From: an uncultured Clostridia bacterium | GTDB taxonomy: Bacteria > Bacillota > Clostridia > TANB77 > CAG-508 | Length of the DNA stretch: 9,873 bases | Direction of reading: 5' to 3' | NCBI GenBank assembly: GCA_947599995.1 | Contig: CANQFW010000050.1 | Coordinates: 1 to 9,873 of the forward strand | In this document: positions 1 to 6,690 of the stretch, piece after piece | How positions within the stretch are numbered: the first letter of the stretch is position 1 | Layout of the letters: every line of letters begins with the position of its first letter | Program-made: the position numbers and the translations under genes | The notes under the pieces: generated by a model | Database searches by the model: none | The model's input: the letters and a program-made list of their open reading frames with translations, nothing else | Told to the model about the DNA's origin: nothing

Positions 1-6
1 CTCTTC

Positions 7-13
7 TCACCTC
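7..13 (-). promoter_or_regulatory. Ribosome binding site of a gene starting just beyond the left edge
   Basis: Read on the minus strand this is GAGGTGA, followed by only six bases before the window ends, which is a normal distance to a start codon. It implies a minus-strand gene whose start codon lies just left of position 1. Its identity cannot be seen. The 170 bp of non-coding DNA to the right would then be its leader and promoter region. Confidence 0.5.
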
Positions 14-54
14 GCTTTTCTTAAGCTGGTATTAGTTTATCATATATTTTTTAC

Positions 55-63
55 TGTGGATAA
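55..63 (-). promoter_or_regulatory. DnaA-box-like 9-mer, exact consensus
   Basis: The minus strand reads TTATCCACA, an exact match to the DnaA-box consensus TTATNCACA. It overlaps the first two bases of the repeat cluster at 62-149 and lies upstream of the presumed gene at the left edge. A single 9-mer can occur by chance, so DnaA binding is an inference supported mainly by the second near-match at 153-161 and the ordered repeats between them. Confidence 0.45.
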
Positions 64-149
64 AATCTTTTATGAAAGGCCTAAAATCATTTACGAAAAA
101 TTCTTTTTTTATTTTCATGAACGATTTTGATGTTTTCGTAAAATTTACA
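62..149. repeat. Four related 17-mers in a symmetric, 21-bp-phased array
   Basis: Two copies lie on the plus strand at 62-78 and 83-99, and two on the minus strand at 128-112 and 149-133. The consensus is AAAATCnTTTAyGAAAA; the copy at 149-133 keeps only the right part (TTTTACGAAAA). Each pair has a 21-bp period, about two helical turns, with 4 bp between copies, and both pairs are centred on the same point (105.5), so the whole is a dyad with about 24 of 38 positions matching between halves. This looks like a binding array for a protein acting on one face of the helix. The protein is unknown. Confidence 0.5.
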
Positions 150-152
150 TAA

Positions 153-161
153 TGTGGATAT
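153..161 (-). promoter_or_regulatory. DnaA-box-like 9-mer, one mismatch
   Basis: The minus strand reads ATATCCACA, one base from the TTATNCACA consensus, in the same orientation as the exact copy at 55-63. The two 9-mers bracket the four-copy repeat array. It lies just past the operon terminator hairpin. Confidence 0.3.
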
Positions 162-163
162 TT

Positions 164-207
164 TAAATAAAGAAACTCATCACCTCAATATATATGAGAT
201 GATGAGT
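164..207 (-). terminator. Intrinsic terminator of the exporter operon
   Basis: The arms at 207-195 and 187-175 form a 13-bp stem with one G-U pair around a 7-base loop. Read on the minus strand the stem is followed by a T-rich tail (TTCTTTATTT). It lies about 45 bp past the stop codon of the small membrane protein gene. On the plus strand the stem is followed by CTTTTAATT, so it could also stop transcription coming from the left. Confidence 0.75.
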
Positions 208-250
208 CTTTTAATTAAACATATGTTATTTATAATATATCTTTTATCTT

Positions 251-640
251 TTATTTTAGTTTTACTAGAATATATATGGCTACTGCGAGTAAAATAAGTG
301 CACATACCATTAATATAAGTGATTTTCTAACATTCGAATCCAACATTGCTACTTTTAATAAACTTTTCACATCAATGCCTAGTTCCGAATCTTCTTCCAT
401 TCCATCTTCAGTATCATATGTTGCTATTTCATTACCTTCTTCCATTTCGTTTCCATATTCACTAGTTTGGAAAGATCCTTTAGATATCTTTCCAGAATCA
501 ATATCTGATTTTAATGATTTTATAGATCTGCCTACTGTTATTATCACTGCCATAATAGCTATTATATTTATAATTACAACTATTATTATAAGAATAATTT
601 TAGAAAGATATTCGCTATTACTTTTTTTACTATTGTTCAT
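251..640 (-). CDS. Small two-helix membrane protein, unknown function
   Basis: This 129-residue protein is not recognised. It has a short basic N-terminus, a strongly hydrophobic segment at about residues 15-37, a basic stretch (about 38-55), a markedly acidic Glu/Asp-rich linker (about 61-90), and a second hydrophobic segment at about 108-126 ending in a basic tail. It is therefore probably an integral membrane protein with a soluble, charged central loop. The start is well supported: AAAGGAG lies six bases upstream of the ATG. Its start is only 17 bp after the stop of the ABC exporter gene and it is the last gene before the terminator, so it is very likely co-transcribed with the exporter. 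It could be an exporter accessory or an immunity-type protein. It has no double-glycine leader and does not look like the exported peptide. Function is inferred from position only. Confidence 0.8.
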   Translation of the reverse strand: MNNSKKSNSEYLSKIILIIIVVIINIIAIMAVIITVGRSIKSLKSDIDSGKISKGSFQTSEYGNEMEEGNEIATYDTEDGMEEDSELGIDVKSLLKVAMLDSNVRKSLILMVCALILLAVAIYILVKLK

Positions 641-657
641 GTGTTACTCCTTTTATT

Positions 658-2829
658 CTATGCTTTTAAAATTCCCCTTGTCTGGATTTCCCATAGATTA
701 TTAAATATTCCCCCTTCTTTTGCTATAAGTTCTTGTGGAGTTCCCGCTTCCACAATATGACCTTTATCTATTGCAATTATTTTGTCACATTGCATAAGAG
801 TATTTAATCTATGTGCAATTATTATCTTTATTTTGTCTTTTTCTCTTCCCAATTCTTGTACAACAAATTCTTCTGTATTAGCATCTAAGTTACTCGTAGA
901 TTCATCAAGTATTAAAACATCTGGATTTGTAATTAATGCTTTTGCAATTGAAAATCTTTGTTTTTCACCAGAAGATAAATTTCCTCCACCTTCCTGTAAT
1001 TTAGTATTATATCCATATGGAGATTTTTTTATAAAATCTGCCATTTTTACAATTTCACACACTCTATCTAACTCTTGAATAGAGGCATTTCTATTTCCTA
1101 TTGTTAAATTGTTAAATATTGTATCTTGAAACCAAAAATCGTTTTGTGATACATAGGCTATCTTTCGTCTTACAGATGAAGTTGTACATTTTGAGATATC
1201 TATACCATTCATTCGAATTTCTCCATTTGTTACTGGGTAGAAACCTAGAATCAGCTTTATCAAAGTAGTTTTTCCACATCCACTGGTTCCTATTATTCCT
1301 ACAGATTCGCCCTCATTAACCTTAAATGAAATATCCCTTAATATCTCATCCCTCATTCCGTACCTAAAAGATACATTGTCAAATTCTATATTTTCTATCC
1401 TTCCTTGAAGATGTTTTTTCTTTTTATCCATTTCTACCTCTGTTTCGGTTCTGAAAACATCATCTAATCTCTCAAGTACTGGCACAAGTCCAATGATTTC
1501 TTGCTTAATAGAAATTAAGCTATATATAGGTGAAAAAATATAGCCAATATATGTGTTTAGTTTAATAAAATCACCTACTGATATATCTCCATTCATTAAA
1601 TATACTGCTAAAATTCCAAGTATAAAAATATTTCCAACATTATTTATTATACTAGTAAAATTAGATTGAATCTCACTTGTCATTTCACTTCCATATTTCG
1701 AATCCTGATATCTTTTATACCTATGTTCCATTCCCTCTTCCATAAGTCTTTCCGAATTATAGTTTTTTACTGTTTCACTCGCTGAAAAAGATGACGTGAC
1801 AAAAGAGTCTACATCTGTACTTGCTTGCATTAACTCCTTACTTTGAGCTTGCATTTTTTTTGTAAATATTTTTTGTATCAAAAATGTAAGTTCTTGTATT
1901 ACTATAGCAATTACACATATTTGCCAATTAGTTGACAAAACAAGAACTATAGCCCATATAGCATAAGCAAAATCAGAAAGGAAGTCTATAGAAAACCCTG
2001 TTATAGTGCCCCTTAATTCATCTCCATCTTGATACCTAGACATTATATCTCCAGATGTTCTTGATGAAAAAAATGACATTGGAAGATTTGTAATACGATC
2101 ATATATTTTTATAACCAGTTCTTTATCTAATTTCTTGTTAAACTTTATTGAAAACTTTAATTTCATTAAGTTTAACTGGGCTGTAAGTAAATAAATTCCC
2201 ATAATCACCATTATTGATTTTATAAGAAGGCTTAAGTTATAATTAGGAACAATATTATCCATTAAATACGAATAAAACTGTGCACTAATAGCTGTTATTC
2301 CTGTAATAATTCCTGTAAAAACAGCCGTTAAGATTAATTCTTTTTTAAATTGCCATATTAAATTAAATACCATTTTATTATTTCTTTTATATTTTACATT
2401 TTCAAGGAAGTTTTCAGTTGGCCAAAATAATATAATTTTTTTAGTCCATATTTTTTCAAAATCTTCCCAAGTTAATGTAACCAATCCATTTGCCGGATCT
2501 CCAAGTGTTACTTTTTTATCATTTGCTTCAAATAGAACCTGATAGTGATTGTACATGCCATTTACCAAAGTATGTACAATCATTGGATATGTAACCTCTG
2601 GATCTGATAATAATTCTTCTTTGGTACATGAAAAAGCTTTAGCCTTCATGTTTAGCTTCTCGGCAGCCTTAATTAAACTATATATAGAGTTTCCATCCCT
2701 ATCTGTCTGTGCAAAATTTCTAATAATTGAAAGAGATATATTTTTTACTCCATGATATGCACAAATCATTGATAAACATGCAACTCCACAATTCATTTCA
2801 TCAGGTTGCAATACTATTTTATATTTCAT
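658..2829 (-). CDS. Peptidase-containing ABC exporter (C39 family, bacteriocin/peptide type)
   Basis: This 723-residue protein has the full architecture of a peptidase-containing ABC transporter, which cleaves double-glycine leader peptides in the cytoplasm and exports the peptide. An N-terminal C39 cysteine peptidase domain (about 1-135) shows Gln8, Cys14 (NCG), His95 (NHYQV) and Asp111 (GDP), the expected catalytic set. A membrane domain follows (about 160-445) with roughly six helices. The nucleotide-binding domain (about 478-723) has A-loop Tyr490, Walker A GTSGCGKTT (514-522), Q-loop Gln562, signature LSSGE (618-622), Walker B Asp642-Glu643 and switch His673. Length matches the family, so it appears functional. 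The start has AGAGGT nine bases upstream. It is 34 bp after the phosphorylase-like gene and 17 bp before a small membrane protein gene. No leader peptide gene is visible in the window, so the substrate is unknown. Confidence 0.95.
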   Translation of the reverse strand: MKYKIVLQPDEMNCGVACLSMICAYHGVKNISLSIIRNFAQTDRDGNSIYSLIKAAEKLNMKAKAFSCTKEELLSDPEVTYPMIVHTLVNGMYNHYQVLFEANDKKVTLGDPANGLVTLTWEDFEKIWTKKIILFWPTENFLENVKYKRNNKMVFNLIWQFKKELILTAVFTGIITGITAISAQFYSYLMDNIVPNYNLSLLIKSIMVIMGIYLLTAQLNLMKLKFSIKFNKKLDKELVIKIYDRITNLPMSFFSSRTSGDIMSRYQDGDELRGTITGFSIDFLSDFAYAIWAIVLVLSTNWQICVIAIVIQELTFLIQKIFTKKMQAQSKELMQASTDVDSFVTSSFSASETVKNYNSERLMEEGMEHRYKRYQDSKYGSEMTSEIQSNFTSIINNVGNIFILGILAVYLMNGDISVGDFIKLNTYIGYIFSPIYSLISIKQEIIGLVPVLERLDDVFRTETEVEMDKKKKHLQGRIENIEFDNVSFRYGMRDEILRDISFKVNEGESVGIIGTSGCGKTTLIKLILGFYPVTNGEIRMNGIDISKCTTSSVRRKIAYVSQNDFWFQDTIFNNLTIGNRNASIQELDRVCEIVKMADFIKKSPYGYNTKLQEGGGNLSSGEKQRFSIAKALITNPDVLILDESTSNLDANTEEFVVQELGREKDKIKIIIAHRLNTLMQCDKIIAIDKGHIVEAGTPQELIAKEGGIFNNLWEIQTRGILKA

Positions 2830-2863
2830 ATCTTTAGCACCTCTTGTAAAAACAAATTTTTAT

Positions 2864-4147
2864 TTATCCTACTATTTCTAATATTCTAGATTTTGGTTTT
2901 ACAGGTTTTTCAGACATCTCAAAAGATTCTAAAACCTTTTGAATGGTTCCCTGAATTCTTGTATCGTCGTTTGTATGTACAAATGCTAGTATTTCACCTT
3001 GTTTTACTATATCTCCTGTTTTTCTGCAAAATTCTATTCCAGCTCCTATATCTAAGATATCGTTTGCCATTCCTCTTATTGCATTTGAATATATTGCCGC
3101 ATCTCTAATTTTAGCAATATTTATTCCACTAATATAACCTGAAACTGTTGAAATTACTGGTATTATATTTTTTGCTTTTGTTCGCAGTTCAAATTCTTCT
3201 ATTGTTCCTCCTTGACTATTTATTAATTTTAAAAAGCTATTGTATGCTTCTCCTGTATTTATTGCTTTTTCTATCATCTTTTTTCTTTCTTTCATACTGT
3301 TTACGTTTAATGATTGTAAAATTGCATTACTTCCTATTGTAAAAATCATATCTGCCATATCTACTGCCATCTTTCCATGTAAACAATCAATTATTTCTTT
3401 AATTTCTAGTGAGTTTCCAAAATATTTTCCAATAGGCTCATTAAATTCAGTTATAACACATTTTATATTTCTTTCTATGTTTTTTCCTATTTGGATCAAA
3501 TATTTAGCAAGTTTTCTCGCATCTTGTATATTCTTTACATATGCATTTTCACCACATGTAATATCGAAAACTATATTCCTTGCACCAATTGCTATTTTTT
3601 GACTCATAATGCTCATTGCTATCAATGGTATGCAATCATTGCAAGCAGTTACATTTCTTAGTCTATATAACTTGTTTTCTATTGGAGCAAGATCTGTTGG
3701 CTCTTTAATAATTGCAATTCCATTATCATTAATCAATTTTTTTAATTCATCAATACTTTTCAAAAAATCAAATCCTTGAATAGACGATAGTCTATCTGTC
3801 ATTCCTAGCTCTCTTCCTGCAATTTTACAACTTGGAATCCCTAGAGCACTTAAAATTGAATTTATTATTATTATTACTTTATCTTGTATACCTCCTATGG
3901 CATGAATGTCAACAATTTTATTAGAAACCTTGTATAGTTCTATTTCTTCTCCTGTTTCTGCCATTGCTTTTGATAAATATGCTATTTCTCTTTCTGTTAT
4001 TCCATTTGTATACATAAGTGTTAATAATGCTGCTGCCTGTTCTTCTAAAAATTCTGATTTAAAGTATTTCTGTATAAAAAATTGCAATTCTTCTTCATTT
4101 AATTCTTTTTTATTTCTTTTTTTTATTATTAGATTTTTTATATCCAT
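2864..4147 (-). CDS. Divergent pyrimidine-nucleoside/thymidine phosphorylase-like protein
   Basis: At 427 residues it matches the length and domain order of bacterial pyrimidine nucleoside phosphorylases (about 433): helical N-terminal domain, phosphate/nucleoside-binding alpha/beta domain (about 75-330) and C-terminal domain with a GDIVKQGEILA segment (378-388). Many framework motifs are clear, such as LAPIENKLYRLRNVTA (153-168). However, key active-site positions differ from the family as I recall it. The phosphate motif KHSTGG reads IHAIGG (81-86), the HTGGT loop is missing about four residues at 115-119, the Lys of the IMSKK motif is Gln183, and DVKTG reads DITCG (195-199). Arg164, Ile176 and Ser179 of the base-binding site remain. 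It is probably a paralog with lost or changed activity. The ATG has GGGAG eight bases upstream, with a good promoter at 4197-4225. It leads the exporter operon. Confidence 0.85.
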   Translation of the reverse strand: MDIKNLIIKKRNKKELNEEELQFFIQKYFKSEFLEEQAAALLTLMYTNGITEREIAYLSKAMAETGEEIELYKVSNKIVDIHAIGGIQDKVIIIINSILSALGIPSCKIAGRELGMTDRLSSIQGFDFLKSIDELKKLINDNGIAIIKEPTDLAPIENKLYRLRNVTACNDCIPLIAMSIMSQKIAIGARNIVFDITCGENAYVKNIQDARKLAKYLIQIGKNIERNIKCVITEFNEPIGKYFGNSLEIKEIIDCLHGKMAVDMADMIFTIGSNAILQSLNVNSMKERKKMIEKAINTGEAYNSFLKLINSQGGTIEEFELRTKAKNIIPVISTVSGYISGINIAKIRDAAIYSNAIRGMANDILDIGAGIEFCRKTGDIVKQGEILAFVHTNDDTRIQGTIQKVLESFEMSEKPVKPKSRILEIVG

Positions 4148-4196
4148 TTGTTTTTCTCCCTATTTTTCTTTTTGTATGTTTATTTTCTACAATTTT

Positions 4197-4225
4197 ATTT
4201 TACACTATATATATTTATTTTTCAA
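4197..4225 (-). promoter_or_regulatory. Sigma-A-type promoter of the phosphorylase-like/exporter operon
   Basis: The minus strand has -35 TTGAAA (4225-4220), a 17-bp spacer and -10 TAAAAT (4202-4197). Transcription would begin near 4190, giving a leader of about 40 bases to the ATG at 4147. It follows the terminator of the preceding gene, so it defines a separate unit. Confidence 0.65.
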
Positions 4226-4270
4226 CAATTTTAAATAAAATATTTATTGGAAAATTAGAGAAATTTTTAT

Positions 4271-4324
4271 AAAAAAAGGACTAACAAATTCTACAAAACA
4301 TTGCTTTTAGAATTTGTAACATCC
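4271..4324 (-). terminator. Intrinsic terminator after the GH57 gene
   Basis: The arms at 4317-4308 and 4293-4284 form a perfect 10-bp stem (ACAAATTCTA with TAGAATTTGT), extended by an outer GGA/TCC pairing (4324-4322 with 4280-4278) across a small internal loop. Read on the minus strand it is followed at once by seven T residues (4277-4271). It ends the DUF4912-GH57 unit about 27 bp past the stop codon. Confidence 0.85.
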
Positions 4325-4350
4325 GTATATTTCTCCTCTATGTTTAATTA

Positions 4351-6027
4351 CTAGATGCTCTTATAGTCCCTAAAATTGATTTCCTTTATTATGTTATCTT
4401 TCCACTCAATATCTTTCAAAAAACTCTCATCTATTGTACTGTTTATTATTTGATCGTATAGTTTATTAAATCTTTCAATATGCGTATTTATTCTTTCGTT
4501 GCTGTAATGTACTGCTCTATAACAAGTTAGATTAAAATACCAGTCACTAGTTTGAAGCAAAAGTAATTCTCTTGCACATTGGTTTAAAGCTCTGATCTTT
4601 AGCTTATCTTTCTCATTTTGATAATTATTTGCAAGTTCTGTCATTCTTTTAGATAAAATTTCGAGATGTATGTATACATCCTTTTCATCACACTCTGCCC
4701 ACTGTGAATTAGTTCCTCCTGATCCCCAGCTTGATATGCTTGGTTGGCATACCTGTAGTTCTGGATACATATCCAAATACATACTTGGTGTAATAAAATC
4801 TATTTCATTTTGATCATAATACATCTTTTTTATTAAGATGTATAGCCAATATGGTCCTTCATACCACCAATGTCCATATAATTCGCTATCTTGCATGCTT
4901 ACTATTATTGGTGGTTTTTGCTTTGTATATCCACTTGCTTTTGTTATCTGTTCAATTGTTTTTTGCATATAATCATATGCATGCGTCTCTGCTGTCCATT
5001 TTGCTCTTTGAATATTATAATAGCTTTTATATTCTGACTTATCAGAAACACTATAATATTTTATACCTATTGGTATACGCACTCCATCATATGTTAAATA
5101 TGGTTTTATATATTCATAATCTAAATCAAAGCCTATATCTCTCGAAAACTCTCTATAATTCGAATCTCCAGGATACCCTGAAACATTACTCCAAACTCTC
5201 ATTGTAGACTCTACATTTCTTCCAAATACAGCAATGCCCTGTGGTGTTACTATTGGTGCATAAACTCCATAAACAGGAACCGGATTTGCATACATAACTC
5301 CATGCATTTCTGTAAAAAAATATTCAATTTCATATTTCTTTAAATATTTTTCAACTTCCTTAGCATATCCACATTCAGCAAGCCACATTCCTCTAGGCTT
5401 TCTTCCAAAATATTTTTCATAAATCATAACACCATATTTTATTTGAACTTCTATATTTCGCTCATTTGTGTACAGCATCGGTATAAAGCCATGTGTAGCA
5501 TTACAGGTTATTATTTCTAAATATCCTTCATCTTGAAGCTTTTTAAATTGTGGTATTAACTCACATTTATATACCTCCTTAAATAGATGCAATTCCTCAG
5601 AATATCTATTATAATAATATTTAGCAAGCTCGTTTTCTTCATTTGGTCCACATTTTGTTCTTTCAATTTCCTTGCTTGAAAGTTCTATATGCTTTTTCAA
5701 ATACTTTATATATTTATCTTGTTGAACCTTACTATCAAGCATTTCAAGTAACGGCGGAGTAAGTGACATAGTAATTGAAAATTTAACTTTTTCTTCTGCT
5801 AGCAAATTAAAATATTTTAACAGTGGTATATATGTTTCAGTAATTGCTTCGTATAACCATTCTTCTTCTATATAATTATCATTTTCGGGGTGATTTACAA
5901 ATGGCAAATGAGTATGTAAAACCATACATAAATATCCTTTTAAATTACCCTCTTCTTTTTCATTTATTTTTATCGTATTTTTTTCCTCCCTTACATTAGT
6001 ATTCTTATACCCTAAATATATCAACAA
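4351..6027 (-). CDS. GH57/DUF1957 family alpha-glucan branching-type enzyme
   Basis: The 558-residue frame is a glycoside hydrolase family 57 protein of the DUF1957 group, whose characterised members are 1,4-alpha-glucan branching enzymes acting on glycogen in the cytoplasm. The first strand carries LHTHLP (37-42). The nucleophile motif is WLAECGY with Glu218, and the acid/base motif is MQDSELYGHWWYEGP with Asp380. SSWGSGG (432-438) and the helical C-terminal part (about 440-530) also fit. Both catalytic residues are present, so activity is likely; other GH57 glucanotransferase activities are possible. The start is uncertain. The longest frame begins with TTG at 6027 without a ribosome binding site. 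A near-perfect site AAGGGAGG (5992-5985) sits eight bases before an in-frame ACG at 5976. The first in-frame ATG (5925) would cut into the first conserved strand. It lies 27 bp after the DUF4912 gene, likely co-transcribed. Confidence 0.9.
   Translation of the reverse strand: MLIYLGYKNTNVREEKNTIKINEKEEGNLKGYLCMVLHTHLPFVNHPENDNYIEEEWLYEAITETYIPLLKYFNLLAEEKVKFSITMSLTPPLLEMLDSKVQQDKYIKYLKKHIELSSKEIERTKCGPNEENELAKYYYNRYSEELHLFKEVYKCELIPQFKKLQDEGYLEIITCNATHGFIPMLYTNERNIEVQIKYGVMIYEKYFGRKPRGMWLAECGYAKEVEKYLKKYEIEYFFTEMHGVMYANPVPVYGVYAPIVTPQGIAVFGRNVESTMRVWSNVSGYPGDSNYREFSRDIGFDLDYEYIKPYLTYDGVRIPIGIKYYSVSDKSEYKSYYNIQRAKWTAETHAYDYMQKTIEQITKASGYTKQKPPIIVSMQDSELYGHWWYEGPYWLYILIKKMYYDQNEIDFITPSMYLDMYPELQVCQPSISSWGSGGTNSQWAECDEKDVYIHLEILSKRMTELANNYQNEKDKLKIRALNQCARELLLLQTSDWYFNLTCYRAVHYSNERINTHIERFNKLYDQIINSTIDESFLKDIEWKDNIIKEINFRDYKSI
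5985..5992 (-). promoter_or_regulatory. Strong ribosome binding site facing a non-standard start (ACG)
   Basis: The minus strand reads AAGGGAGG, the best ribosome binding site near the start of the GH57 gene. Eight bases downstream, in the GH57 reading frame, is ACG (5976-5974), followed by ATA (5973). The nearest ATG (5963) is 21 bases away and out of frame, with a stop after seven codons. The site therefore argues that translation starts near residue 18 of the longest frame. Confidence 0.5.
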
Positions 6028-6054
6028 ATTAAGTTTTAATATTAATCATTTACT

Positions 6055-6600
6055 TTATTTTTCTTTATAACCGTTTTCTTTCTTATATTTATTCCATGAA
6101 GGCTTCATTGTATCTTCATATAATTGTTCAATATCTTCCTTTGAAAAATTATCAGGGTTAAAGAAACGTGTTTTTGAATCCTCTTCTCCTGTTCTGATAT
6201 TTTTAAATTTCGCTTTATCTTTTGAATAATCATCTATTAATATTTTTATATTAGGGGAATGTATTTTATTAGACACTAGTCTATATCCATAGTCTTCATT
6301 ATTTTCTTTTCCAACCCTTAAAAGTTCTACTTGGTAAGTTGAATCTGAATAATTAAATTTAATGTAATAATTATTTGTAGGCTTGCTGATTTCTATAACT
6401 TCTTGTGTATTATTGCTTAAATTTTTCACTTTTAATATCTCTTTTGTTTTATCAAAAAAATCGTTGCCATATTTATTTAAAAATTTATCATTATAATCTT
6501 TAGAAATATTCCAATAGGCAAGTAACCAATTTACTTCTGCAATTATAATTTTTAGCATTGTTTCATTATAGTTTGCTTTTATAATAGAATTTTCTTGCAC
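6055..6600 (-). CDS. DUF4912 domain protein
   Basis: This 181-residue protein resembles the DUF4912 family. Visible matches are WLLAYWNIS (25-33), a central beta-rich stretch IEISKPTNNYYIKF (69-82), YQVELLRVG (89-97) and GYRLVSNKIHSPN (105-117), corresponding to the family's conserved Trp/Tyr, glycine and Ser-Asn-Pro positions. There is no signal peptide or membrane segment, so it is cytoplasmic. The C-terminal third (about 120-181) is charged and lacks a recognisable motif. Its biochemical role is unknown, but a DUF4912 gene directly before a GH57/DUF1957 gene is, to my knowledge, a recurring arrangement, suggesting a part in glucan metabolism. The start codon is GTG, supported by AGGGGGTG eight bases upstream. 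It follows the 80-residue gene by about 90 bp with no clear terminator and only a weak promoter candidate (TATACT, no good -35), so it may be read through from ligA. Confidence 0.8.
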   Translation of the reverse strand: MQENSIIKANYNETMLKIIIAEVNWLLAYWNISKDYNDKFLNKYGNDFFDKTKEILKVKNLSNNTQEVIEISKPTNNYYIKFNYSDSTYQVELLRVGKENNEDYGYRLVSNKIHSPNIKILIDDYSKDKAKFKNIRTGEEDSKTRFFNPDNFSKEDIEQLYEDTMKPSWNKYKKENGYKEK

Positions 6601-6690
6601 CTCAAACTCACCCCCTTTCCATCCTAAGTATATTAAAGTAACCTTACCTAATAATATTTTTGATACACCCTTATTTCACTTTCTTATATT

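Noticed and set aside
62..149. CRISPR array
   Set aside because: The units are only 17 bp, occur in both orientations with 4-bp gaps, and there are no unique spacers or cas genes.
276..704. Plus-strand frame with hydrophobic segments opposite the small membrane protein gene
   Set aside because: It is the antisense of a well-supported gene with its own ribosome binding site and operon context. Hydrophobic stretches are expected from antisense AT-rich membrane-protein codons.
2864..4147. Pseudogene call for the phosphorylase-like gene
   Set aside because: The frame is full length without stops, has a good promoter and ribosome binding site, and substitutions are concentrated at active-site positions and not spread as random decay.
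5961..5963. ATG as start of the GH57 gene
   Set aside because: It is out of frame with the enzyme, reaches a stop after seven codons, and is 21 bases from the ribosome binding site.
6601..6690. Promoter or terminator between the 80-residue gene and the DUF4912 gene
   Set aside because: I see no convincing stem with a T-tract, and the only -10-like hexamer (TATACT) lacks a -35 at proper spacing.
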